Source: Saprospiraceae bacterium
Lineage (GTDB): Bacteria; Bacteroidota; Bacteroidia; Chitinophagales; Saprospiraceae
NCBI GenBank assembly: GCA_021298335.1
Contig: JAJTEZ010000020.1
Span: forward strand, 1 to 41,551
Reading direction: 5' to 3'
Length of the DNA stretch: 41,551 nucleotides
Position numbers and translations under genes: made by a program. Below, piece by piece: positions 1-8,196 of the stretch. The notes below the pieces were generated by a model. That model was given only the letters and a program-made list of their open reading frames with translations, made no database searches and was not told the origin of the DNA. Position 1 is the stretch's first letter. The number at the start of each line of letters is the position of its first letter.

Positions 1-83
1 CTTTTTCAGTGGATCAATTCAGGAAAGGAACATCATCTTTAGCCAACAGTTAAAACTACCCGCAAAGAAATCAAAATAAATTT

Positions 84-1070
84 TTATTTTCGAATGTACA
101 TCACTTCCTTTACAGCCCGGATCACTTTGGCGGGAGTCGGTAAATACTCATCCAGAAATGTTGGCGCATACGGCAAGGAGGTATCTGCTGCATTAACTCT
201 AACAACTGGTGAATCCAGGTAATCAAAGGCATATTTTTGAATCTCATAGGCAATCTCCGCAGACACACCTGCAAATGGCCAAGATTCATCTACTACAACC
301 AGTCTGTTTGTCTTCTTGACAGACTGTACAATAGTATGGTGATCCAAAGGACGGATAGTACGCAGATCAATCACCTCAGCAGAAATCCCTTCTTTCTCCA
401 ACTCAGCTGCTGCATCTTTCGCGACCTCCATCATTTTATTGAAAGATACTATAGTCACATCAGTTCCTTCTCTTCTGACAGCCGCCTTCCCAATAGGCAC
501 GAGGTATTCCCCTTCAGGAACTTCCCCTTTTAAACCATACATGATCTCCGATTCCATCATGCAGACTGGATCGTTGTCCCGAATAGCAGATTTTAGCAGG
601 CCTTTAGCATCTGCAGGATCAATACAGGAAATCACTTTTACTCCCGGAATATTTGCCATCCAGCTTTCGAAGGTCTGCGAATGCTGTTGAGCGAGTTGAC
701 CTGCAGATCCGGATGGACCCCGGAATACGATAGGACACATAAACTGCCCGCCGGACTGGGAAAGGGTTTTAGTCGCGTTATTAACGATCTGGTCAAAGGC
801 GAGTACGGCAAAATTCCATGTCATAAACTCCACAATCGGACGTAAACCATTCATGGCTGCACCAACTCCGATTCCTGCAAATCCAAGTTCAGCGATCGGT
901 GTATCAATCACTCTTCTAGGACCAAATTCTTCCAGCATACCTTTGCTGACCTTATACGCGCCATTATATTCTGCGACTTCTTCGCCCATGAGAAAGACAC
1001 TCTCATCACGTCTCATTTCTTCTGACATCGCCTCTCCCAAGGCATCCCTTAATGTGATAATCCTAGACAT
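84..1070 (-). CDS. pdhB: pyruvate dehydrogenase E1 component, beta subunit
   Basis: This is the beta subunit of the thiamine-diphosphate E1 of the pyruvate dehydrogenase complex, which decarboxylates pyruvate and passes the acetyl group to the lipoyl E2 in the cytosol. The protein has 328 residues, the normal size. It starts with the transketolase pyrimidine-binding domain (MGEEVAEYNGAYKVSKGM, the IDTPIAELGFAGIGVGAA block, then FRGPSG and AQQHSQ) and ends with the transketolase C-terminal domain (VIDLRTIRPLD, VDESWPFAGV). No alpha subunit or E2 gene lies next to it in this window. A TACCTTTG element 25 bases upstream of the ATG suggests its own promoter. A branched-chain or acetoin dehydrogenase beta subunit is the main alternative, but the sequence reads as the usual Bacteroidota PdhB. 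Confidence 0.93.
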   Translation of the reverse strand: MSRIITLRDALGEAMSEEMRRDESVFLMGEEVAEYNGAYKVSKGMLEEFGPRRVIDTPIAELGFAGIGVGAAMNGLRPIVEFMTWNFAVLAFDQIVNNATKTLSQSGGQFMCPIVFRGPSGSAGQLAQQHSQTFESWMANIPGVKVISCIDPADAKGLLKSAIRDNDPVCMMESEIMYGLKGEVPEGEYLVPIGKAAVRREGTDVTIVSFNKMMEVAKDAAAELEKEGISAEVIDLRTIRPLDHHTIVQSVKKTNRLVVVDESWPFAGVSAEIAYEIQKYAFDYLDSPVVRVNAADTSLPYAPTFLDEYLPTPAKVIRAVKEVMYIRK

Positions 1071-1095
1071 TTTTGCTGATTTTTAAAAGACGCCA

Positions 1096-1103
1096 CAAAG
1101 GTA
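1096..1103 (-). promoter_or_regulatory. putative Bacteroidota -7 element for pdhB
   Basis: Reads TACCTTTG on the minus strand and matches the Bacteroidota -7 consensus TAnnTTTG. It lies 25 bases before the pdhB start codon. The -33 region is only T-rich. The assignment rests on motif and position only. Confidence 0.5.
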
Positions 1104-1233
1104 ATGAAATTATTGCCAAAATGAAAAACCCTATCTATGTGTTTACATAAGGACACTTAAACCAGTCCAAACAGGAGGGAAATCACCAAAATGAAAATAT
1201 TGCAAGAAATGTAAACGAACTTTAGAGACCTAC

Positions 1234-2277
1234 CTACTCTTTTTCCGGCGCCTGATTTGCAGGGTCGTTGTCTGGCAAGGTGTATGACTCCTGTTTTTTA
1301 CCAAAAACTGAAAAGTGAGCATACCGTTTGGGATTCAGTCGCAGATCCTGCAAAAGCAGATTCAGGTTTTTTGTCGTAGATTCAAGATTTTCATACAATT
1401 TCCTGTCATTGACCAATTTGGCGACCGTTCCATCCCCTTTCTGCACTTTTTGCAAAAGCGCAGTTAATTCTTCCATGGTTGCACTGGCGGATACGAGAGT
1501 AGCTGATAACTGGTCAAGAGATGTATTCGTTTTGGAGATCGTATTTCCAAGGTTGGCGGATGCCAGATCTCCCGATATTTTATCCATATTGGCAAGCATG
1601 CCCTCAATTTTCTTGTTGCTTTGCGCCAACGACTGTGAAACGACTGCCAGGCCTGCAAATGTTTTGTTGAGATTTTTTTCAGATCCCTCCAGTAAACGGG
1701 TGGTTGAAGCAGTTAGCGAAGCAAGATTCTGTGTGGTAAGCTCCAGATTCCGGATAATCTCATTCATAGCACCCTCTTCTCCTTCTTTTCCAAGATTTCG
1801 GATTACTTCACGCACTGACTCCGATAATTTTGCTGAGTAGCCCGAGAGATCTTCTGTTCCTATCATCGAACCGATGAGTCCGATAGACTGTCCTTTCAGC
1901 TGGTCGCCATCGACTGCACAATCATTGCCGGAACACTCTTTATTAAACTCTATAAAAATGCCTTTTCCCGCAACAAATCCCAAACTTTTTAAATTAGCTA
2001 CAGCAGCTTTGGGAATTTTATACTCGCTGTCAATCAGATAGAAAACATCCATTTTCTTCACGTCACTGGGGTTAAGCTTGATCTTCGTGACTGTGCCTAT
2101 TTTGTATCCATTCACCAAGACAGGGGATGACACGTTCAAATCCGTAACATCTTCATATGTTGAATAGAGTTCGTTGGAGGTTGAAAGCAGGTTTCTGCCT
2201 TTCAGAAAAGTGTAACCCCAAATCATTGTGACCATAACCACAAAAGTGAGGACACCTATTTTTATTTCTCTTGACAT
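1234..2277 (-). CDS. MlaD/MCE family protein
   Basis: This is an MCE-domain protein of the MlaD type, the periplasmic lipid-binding part of a phospholipid transport system between inner and outer membrane. Residues 1-25 form a single N-terminal membrane anchor (GVLTFVVMVTMIWGYTFL). Residues about 37-115 are the MCE domain (VLVNGYKIGTVTKI, then LGFVAGKGIFIEF). Residues about 140-315 are a long helical region rich in Leu, Ser and Asn, as in other MCE proteins, where such helices form needle- or tube-like extensions. The tail is polar. No MlaE permease or MlaF ATPase gene is in the window. The gene lies 48 bases downstream of the amidase gene on the same strand, so the two are probably co-transcribed; this amidase-MCE pairing is common in Bacteroidota. 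Confidence 0.88.
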   Translation of the reverse strand: MSREIKIGVLTFVVMVTMIWGYTFLKGRNLLSTSNELYSTYEDVTDLNVSSPVLVNGYKIGTVTKIKLNPSDVKKMDVFYLIDSEYKIPKAAVANLKSLGFVAGKGIFIEFNKECSGNDCAVDGDQLKGQSIGLIGSMIGTEDLSGYSAKLSESVREVIRNLGKEGEEGAMNEIIRNLELTTQNLASLTASTTRLLEGSEKNLNKTFAGLAVVSQSLAQSNKKIEGMLANMDKISGDLASANLGNTISKTNTSLDQLSATLVSASATMEELTALLQKVQKGDGTVAKLVNDRKLYENLESTTKNLNLLLQDLRLNPKRYAHFSVFGKKQESYTLPDNDPANQAPEKE

Positions 2278-2325
2278 AAAAAAATCACTTACAAAGTAAA
2301 CGGCACCAATTGCAAAATTGTTGCA

Positions 2326-3636
2326 TTAATTTGAAGCCACATCAGCTACAACAATAAATGCCCCTATGTAGCCAAGATTTTTCAATTTTTCTCTTGCAAT
2401 TTCTGCCGAACTGCGGGTAATATAGTCACCTACCAGATATTTTGTTACATCGCCCTGCTTTTTCGTCGACAGTGTTCCGATTTCCCTCAAAGCCTCCGTA
2501 TTCATTTCAGCATTTTCCTGCTTTATGGCAGCAATCTGCACCTTAAAAACTGGGCCATTTGCCTCTGGAATCTGTGGCGATATTGCCTCGTCTGATAACT
2601 GTGCTGAATCAGAATTACCTTTCGCGTCTACAGGTTTTGAAGATTCGGACTGTGATTTATTTTCATTAACCTTTGGAACAGTCTGAAGTGTCTTTGGACT
2701 TGCATTGACAGCAATATCCGCGGGTACTGTCTCCAAAAGCGACTGCTTGTAAAATTGGCCAAAAGCATTTACCAAAGAAGTCGTGACAGCTTGTTGGCCC
2801 TCTTCTGAAATCAGGAAGTATTCTTCCACTTCATTGCTAAGAAATCCTGCCTCCACCAGAACTGCCGGCATGGAGGCCCTGCGCAATACCGCAAAACCTG
2901 CTTGCTTAACGCCCCGGCTTTTGCTAAGATTCAGACCAGAAAACTGATTTTCAATACTGGCTGCCAAAGAAATGCTTTTGTCAAGATAGTTATTTTGATA
3001 CATGGAAAACATGATGTGTCCCTCAGGCGAATTTGGGTCATACCCTTCGTAATTCTGCTCGTAGTTTTGTTCGAGCAAGATGGAAGCATTTTCCCGTTTT
3101 GCAACTTCCAGGTTGTCTTCAGCCCGATGAAGTCCCATGACAAATGTTTCGGTACCCCTTGTTTTTGCATTTTCAATAAAATTGCAATGAATGGAAATGA
3201 AGACATCTGCGTTTTGTTCATTTGCGTATTGAATTCTGCGAAATAATGGGATAAACACATCCGTATTTCTGGTGAGTAATACCTCTACTTCGGGATAGGA
3301 TTTTTGCATCAGATCGGCCATGCGCAAAGCCAACTGCAGGGTAACATCCTTTTCCTGGGAATTTTTTCCGACGGCGCCACTATCCTTTCCTCCGTGTCCG
3401 GCATCTATGACTACTTTCACAGGCTTCTTGCGAGGTTTGCCTCCACGGTAAACATCAAGGTTTGAAAAATCTTCACCGGTGTTTTCTATATCGACAACAC
3501 ATGAAGTTATTGTTTGCATTTTAAAAGGCAAAGGCTCTGAGGCATGGAGGGTAGACGCTAAATAATAGGTAATCCCCGTTATTATCAGCAGAATCCGTAA
3601 GAATGTAGCATGCTTTTGAATAAAATCTGAGACCAT
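2326..3636 (-). CDS. N-acetylmuramoyl-L-alanine amidase with C-terminal SPOR-like domain
   Basis: This is a zinc-dependent amidase (Amidase_3 family) that cuts the bond between muramic acid and the peptide stem, used in cell separation and wall turnover. An N-terminal hydrophobic segment (FLRILLIITGITYYLAS) is a signal or anchor. The catalytic domain spans about residues 70-290 and shows the zinc-site motifs DAGHGGKDSG, ISIHCN and VEAGFLSN. A Ser/Pro/Asn-rich linker follows. Residues about 363-430 (FKVQIAA to GAFIVVAD) resemble a SPOR peptidoglycan-binding repeat. The reading frame is open to 3666, but I chose the ATG at 3636 because a TATATTTG promoter element covers 3664-3671, so a start at 3666 would lie inside the promoter, and because 3636 puts the signal sequence at the N-terminus. 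Confidence 0.9.
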   Translation of the reverse strand: MVSDFIQKHATFLRILLIITGITYYLASTLHASEPLPFKMQTITSCVVDIENTGEDFSNLDVYRGGKPRKKPVKVVIDAGHGGKDSGAVGKNSQEKDVTLQLALRMADLMQKSYPEVEVLLTRNTDVFIPLFRRIQYANEQNADVFISIHCNFIENAKTRGTETFVMGLHRAEDNLEVAKRENASILLEQNYEQNYEGYDPNSPEGHIMFSMYQNNYLDKSISLAASIENQFSGLNLSKSRGVKQAGFAVLRRASMPAVLVEAGFLSNEVEEYFLISEEGQQAVTTSLVNAFGQFYKQSLLETVPADIAVNASPKTLQTVPKVNENKSQSESSKPVDAKGNSDSAQLSDEAISPQIPEANGPVFKVQIAAIKQENAEMNTEALREIGTLSTKKQGDVTKYLVGDYITRSSAEIAREKLKNLGYIGAFIVVADVASN

Positions 3637-3663
3637 TGGCGTAATTTTGAGGGTTAAACACCA

Positions 3664-3671
3664 CAAATATA
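3664..3671 (-). promoter_or_regulatory. putative -7 element for the amidase-MCE operon
   Basis: TATATTTG on the minus strand matches TAnnTTTG, 27 bases before the ATG at 3636. A TTG lies at 3696-3698, 24 bases further upstream, which is slightly long for a -33 element. The site sits in the narrow divergent region shared with the LptD-like gene. Confidence 0.5.
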
Positions 3672-3703
3672 ATGATTATTTATAATATATAGTTACAATT
3701 AAC

Positions 3704-6481
3704 TTGAAAATAAAGTTTTACATAGTATATTTTTTTTTAATACATAATTCAGGATTTCTTTTTTCGCAAAAAAATCCGATGATTATATTTTCTGGAGGTC
3801 CATCAAAAGATAGTCTGAACGTCAATATAACGAAGGATTCATCCGTGATCGTGTTGAAGGACACAATCAGTTCAGAAGCTGGGGATACCCTGAAAACAAG
3901 AGGCAAGAAATATATCCTCTCCAAAGATGCCATTGAAGAGGAGGTGCAATACGAAGCCAAAGACTCTTCAGTAGTTGATATTGAGGGCGAGCAAATCCAG
4001 CTATTTAATGGGGCGGCGATCAAGTATGAGAAAATGCAGGTCTCTGCCAATTATATGGTCATTCGGTTTGACCAATCATTAGTCGAGGGTTATTACAAGA
4101 AAGACTCCCTTGTATTGGAAAAGGAAATTTGTCAGTTCACGGATGGTGAAAATAATGTGACCTACAAGGAATTGAAGTTTAATTTCAAATCAAAGAAAGG
4201 ACTATTGCAGCAGTCAGTCACTCAGCAGGGAGAATTCAATTTGAATGGCGCCGTAACAAAATATATAGGTGGAAGCACAGATTCTACTGGTTTGAAACTC
4301 GAGGATGTGATTTATGAGAAAAATGCAATCATCTCTCCGTGCAACCACAATCCACCGCATTTTGGTGTCAGGGCAGGCAGATTTAAATTTATCCCCAACA
4401 AAGTAGCAGTATTGAGTCTCGCTCAGGTGGAAATTGCCAGGGTCCCTACCCCATTGATATTACCATTTGGGTTCTTTCCGCTCATTAAAGGAAAGTCGTC
4501 AGGTTTGATTTTCCCGTCCAGTTATGAATACAACGAACAGCTGGGGCTGGGTTTCCGCGAGGTGGGCTATTATTACCCAATCAATGATTATGTAGATATG
4601 CGTATCACTGGCGACATCTATACACGGGGGTCGCACGGCATCCGCGTCAATACGAGTTACCGAAAAAGGTATGGCTACTCTGGGAGTGTTCTTCTCGGCT
4701 ACAGCAATAATTTTCTGGACAATGAACAGGATGGAGGCAAATTGTCACAAAAATCCTTTGTCATCAGCGTCAGACACTCACAGGACAGCCGGGCACACCC
4801 GTTCCGGAATCTGGGTGGTTCAATCAACATTCAGACCAACAGATATGACCAACGGGTCTACGAAAATCCGCAGGCAGCGCTGACGAGCCAGTACTCGTCA
4901 AATTTTACATTCTCGCATGACATGCCGGGCACACCTTTTCGATTTGCTGCGGAATTCCGGCACAGCCAGAATACGCAGACCAGGGTCATGGATATCACAC
5001 TTCCCAACATGACACTGCGCATGAACACCATTTTTCCGTTCCGAAAAAGAAACAGCACCAAAGAACGGTGGACAGATCAGATCGCGCTGTCTTATAGTTC
5101 TGAGTTCAGAAACTTTGTTAAAACTACGGATACTACGCTTTTTACAACGCAAACACTGCGAGATATGCAGACCGGACTGCAGCACAGAGCAAATCTGAGT
5201 ACAAATTTTCGAATGCTAAAATATTTCAATGTCTCCCCTTCCATTGCATACGACGAAACGTGGCTGACAAAAAAATATACCCTGACATTTCAACCGGACA
5301 GTGTAAATCTTGACCCTGCCACTGGTGACACCCTCAATTTTAAGGCACCTGTATCTTCATTTGAAAATGAATTCAATGCTTTCCGCAACCTTACTGCATC
5401 AGTTTCCATGAATACACAGATTTTTGGAACAAAAAAATGGAGTGGTGGCTTTTTGCGGGGGGTGAGGCACGTAGTCAAACCGACCCTCAGTTTGTATTAT
5501 AAACCGGAGAATAAGGAGCGTTACGAAGAAGTGGTCAATACAGATACCCGTCAGGCCTTCAACCAGCCACGCACCTACAGTATTTTTACCAATGGCCCGT
5601 TTGGGTCGTTGGCTGGAAGTGAAGAGCAGTTGGGCGTGGCTTATGGGATTACCAATGTGTTTGAAGCAAAATACTGGTCGAAAAAAGATTCCATGGAGAA
5701 AGTGGTGCGTCTTTTTGACAACATCAGCGTGAATGGGACATACAATGGAGTGGCGGACTCATTAAAGTGGAGCCCCTTAAGTATCAATGGAAATACCACT
5801 GTGTTAAAAGGTTTGACGAACTTTAATTTCAGAGCTGTTTTCAGTCCATACGTTTACGATCTGAAAAACAGAATTACACGGGAGTCAGTGTGGAGTCGAA
5901 AACAAAGGCCTTTAGAATTCAGAAATTTTTCAGGCCAGTTTTCTACCGGGATTACATTTGGCAGAATCCGAGAAATGATTCTGGGAAAAAAGGAAGAATC
6001 GCAAAGTCCGGAGAGCGCCATAAAAAACCAACCTCAAAATCCTTCTTCCAGGGCACAGCAGCAAGGAATACCGGACGAAGCTGCAAACAGTCGAGGGAAG
6101 GCACTGCAGGACATTTCCTTAGCTCAATGGTTTGAAAACTTCAACATTTCACACGCCTTGAATTTTGAATTAAGGAAGGATCTGGGTAGAGATACTTTTT
6201 TTATCAGCAGCCATTCGATCAATATTTCCGGCAGCATTCCTTTGACAAAAAACTGGACAGTAAACGTTGGGAATATCGCCTATGACTTAAAAAATCAATC
6301 ATTTGTATATCCTTATTTCAGCTTTGCCAGGGACTTACATTGCTGGCAAATGAATTTTACCTGGGCACCAGCCAATGGCGTTTATTCCTTTTATATCGGG
6401 GTAAAGTCGAGTGCAATGAGCTTCCTGAAATACGACTACGGGCAGAGAAATGCGAATACATTGTTTTCAGGAAGGAGGTGA
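3704..6481 (+). CDS. putative LPS-assembly protein LptD (OstA-like)
   Basis: This is a 925-residue outer-membrane protein of the LptD type, which inserts lipopolysaccharide into the outer leaflet. Residues 1-22 are a signal peptide ending at FLFSQ. The region of about residues 55-210 is OstA/LptA-like (VQYEAKDSSVVDIEGEQIQL and VSANYMVIRFDQ). The block at about 215-275 (ISPCNHNPPHFGVRAGRFKF, then FGFFPLIKGKSSGLIFPS) is the typical LptD motif before the barrel. The rest is a long beta barrel with alternating aromatic and polar strands and ends in an unstructured basic tail. A Gln/Ser-rich loop is at about residues 765-805. The start is a TTG; it gives a clean signal peptide and no in-frame ATG precedes it. 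The gene is divergent from the amidase-MCE operon, so three envelope-assembly genes are grouped here. Confidence 0.85.
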   Translation: MKIKFYIVYFFLIHNSGFLFSQKNPMIIFSGGPSKDSLNVNITKDSSVIVLKDTISSEAGDTLKTRGKKYILSKDAIEEEVQYEAKDSSVVDIEGEQIQLFNGAAIKYEKMQVSANYMVIRFDQSLVEGYYKKDSLVLEKEICQFTDGENNVTYKELKFNFKSKKGLLQQSVTQQGEFNLNGAVTKYIGGSTDSTGLKLEDVIYEKNAIISPCNHNPPHFGVRAGRFKFIPNKVAVLSLAQVEIARVPTPLILPFGFFPLIKGKSSGLIFPSSYEYNEQLGLGFREVGYYYPINDYVDMRITGDIYTRGSHGIRVNTSYRKRYGYSGSVLLGYSNNFLDNEQDGGKLSQKSFVISVRHSQDSRAHPFRNLGGSINIQTNRYDQRVYENPQAALTSQYSSNFTFSHDMPGTPFRFAAEFRHSQNTQTRVMDITLPNMTLRMNTIFPFRKRNSTKERWTDQIALSYSSEFRNFVKTTDTTLFTTQTLRDMQTGLQHRANLSTNFRMLKYFNVSPSIAYDETWLTKKYTLTFQPDSVNLDPATGDTLNFKAPVSSFENEFNAFRNLTASVSMNTQIFGTKKWSGGFLRGVRHVVKPTLSLYYKPENKERYEEVVNTDTRQAFNQPRTYSIFTNGPFGSLAGSEEQLGVAYGITNVFEAKYWSKKDSMEKVVRLFDNISVNGTYNGVADSLKWSPLSINGNTTVLKGLTNFNFRAVFSPYVYDLKNRITRESVWSRKQRPLEFRNFSGQFSTGITFGRIREMILGKKEESQSPESAIKNQPQNPSSRAQQQGIPDEAANSRGKALQDISLAQWFENFNISHALNFELRKDLGRDTFFISSHSINISGSIPLTKNWTVNVGNIAYDLKNQSFVYPYFSFARDLHCWQMNFTWAPANGVYSFYIGVKSSAMSFLKYDYGQRNANTLFSGRR

Positions 6482-6497
6482 GAGAGGAGTGTGGGAG

Positions 6498-6534
6498 AGA
6501 GATATGACATATCTATAAGATATGTCATATCTCT
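6498..6534. repeat. perfect 17-bp inverted repeat between convergent genes
   Basis: Arms at 6498-6514 and 6518-6534 are perfectly complementary around a 3-base loop. Each arm is itself nearly palindromic (GATATGACATATC and GATATGTCATATC). The repeat lies 16 bases after the LptD stop and before the end of the convergent DUF1501 gene, where a bidirectional terminator would be expected. There is no clear U-run on either side, so an operator or a simple hairpin remains possible. Confidence 0.7.
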
Positions 6535-6611
6535 TGTAGTTAGAAAAAAGCACTATTTCCATCAATTTGTCAAGACCTCCAGCCACTTTTTTTCTTAAAA
6601 AAATCGCAACA

Positions 6612-8165
6612 CTACCCTATCTTAATACACTTTAGAGTCTTAACAGAATTTCCGGCTGTGAGTCTCAAAAAATATGATCCAGCAGGATAATCATGTAATG
6701 AAACAGAAATTTTGTGGGTTCCTAATTCCCATTGTGATGCTGACAGAGTCTTAAGTAAACTCCCCAGAGCGTCCATCAGGTCAATGCGCAAATAGCCGCC
6801 TCTATGTTCAAAGGACAAAAGGGTTTCTCCCTGACACGGATTGGGTGCTAAAGTTGCACTTATTTCGTGGACTATATTGTCAGTACTGCTTGGGGACGCA
6901 CAATCCCTGACAAATGGTATTTTCTGAAAGTCCTGAAACAAGGAAGTGCGCACGTCCTCATCCTTTGCTCCCAGCCAGTCTATCAGCAAAGATGCATACA
7001 CAGATCTGAAATCATACTGCATCGGCACACCCTCCTGTGGAGCAATTTCCCTGGATATGTCCGGGTTGTCTCCAAATATCCCTTTATGGACACAATGTCC
7101 GAAGACAAAAAGAGGCGCTGCTGTGCCGTGGTCCGTGCCGTAGCTGTTATTGGCTTTAATCTGTCTTCCAAATTCAGAGAAGGTCATCCCGACTACCCGA
7201 TCCTGAATTCCCAACTGGGCACAATCGTCTGTAAATGCGGTAACTGCATCTGAAATTGTTTGTAGCAATGTGGCGTGTGCGCCATTCTCCGGTTCTCCAA
7301 TTAATACCTGATTTGCATGCGTATCAAAACCACCCAGATTGACCACATAAATCTTCGTTTTCAATCCCCCTGAAATAAGCTGTGCAACAACCTTTAATTG
7401 GTCTGCCAAACGGTTATTGGCTGGATAGATTGCCTGATTATTTCCCTTATCAAAGGAGGAGAGCACCTTGCTTGCATAGGCATTGGATTGCTGAATCGTG
7501 GTTTTTATAAAAGCCAGCTCCTGGGAGTAGCAACTGCTATCAGGCGGTGCTGCCACCGTTTCTTCCACAAGTCTGACAGAAGACTCTCCTGTCAGAGAAA
7601 AACTGTAATTTGCTAACGAGCCCTGACATGTTTCAGATACAAGATTTCCCAAGGTTATAGCAAAAGGATCGGGATAATCCGCATTGGGATATGCCTCCGG
7701 AAACCCCGGAAACTGTGTATCAAAATACCTGCCCATCCAGCCAGTGGAAATATATTCATCGGCTGCTGAAGCAGATGTCCAGATATCTGTCGACCGGAAA
7801 TGAGAACGATTCTGGTTGGGATAGCCTACAGATTGTACAACTGCCAGCTTTTCTTCCGCAAACAAACGTTGCAAACCTGTCATCGACGGGTGCAATCCGG
7901 TTTTTTCATTGAGACGCAAGACCTTATTTTCAGGGATTACCAGCGTAGGCCTCGCTGCATTCAATCCACTGTACTGATCGAGCGGGATGACCATATTCAA
8001 ACCATCATTTCCCCCATTAAGTTGGATCAATACCAAGACACGATCATTGTCGCTACCCATGATGCCAAAGAGTGAGGAGCGGGACATCGCTGAAATTTCC
8101 AGACCACCAAGCAATATGGGCAGGGAAACGAGCGAACCAGTCTGTATAAATTGTCTTCTCTTCAT
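6612..8165 (-). CDS. DUF1501 domain protein with T9SS sorting domain
   Basis: This is a secreted protein of the DUF1501 family, which belongs to the alkaline-phosphatase/sulfatase fold superfamily; its reaction is not established. The N-terminus has a Tat-like signal (KRRQFIQTG followed by a hydrophobic stretch). The DUF1501 core covers about residues 40-430, with LIQLNGGNDGLNMVIP, VVNLGGFDTHANQ, GMTFSEFGRQIKAN and GTDHGTAAPLFVFG as hallmark segments. Residues about 435-517 form a T9SS type A sorting domain (LAPNPCQGETLLSF, DALGSLLKTL, YPAGSYFLRL), so the protein is probably exported through the outer membrane. It follows the DUF1800 gene by 31 bases on the same strand; these two families are regularly paired. 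The protein seems complete. Confidence 0.9.
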   Translation of the reverse strand: MKRRQFIQTGSLVSLPILLGGLEISAMSRSSLFGIMGSDNDRVLVLIQLNGGNDGLNMVIPLDQYSGLNAARPTLVIPENKVLRLNEKTGLHPSMTGLQRLFAEEKLAVVQSVGYPNQNRSHFRSTDIWTSASAADEYISTGWMGRYFDTQFPGFPEAYPNADYPDPFAITLGNLVSETCQGSLANYSFSLTGESSVRLVEETVAAPPDSSCYSQELAFIKTTIQQSNAYASKVLSSFDKGNNQAIYPANNRLADQLKVVAQLISGGLKTKIYVVNLGGFDTHANQVLIGEPENGAHATLLQTISDAVTAFTDDCAQLGIQDRVVGMTFSEFGRQIKANNSYGTDHGTAAPLFVFGHCVHKGIFGDNPDISREIAPQEGVPMQYDFRSVYASLLIDWLGAKDEDVRTSLFQDFQKIPFVRDCASPSSTDNIVHEISATLAPNPCQGETLLSFEHRGGYLRIDLMDALGSLLKTLSASQWELGTHKISVSLHDYPAGSYFLRLTAGNSVKTLKCIKIG

Positions 8166-8196
8166 TTTAAATCTTTATATTCTCTTTGTAATCAAA

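Noticed and set aside
73-90. AT-only 8-bp inverted repeat at the end of pdhB
   Set aside because: It overlaps the stop codon and contains only A and T, so it is too weak to call a terminator.
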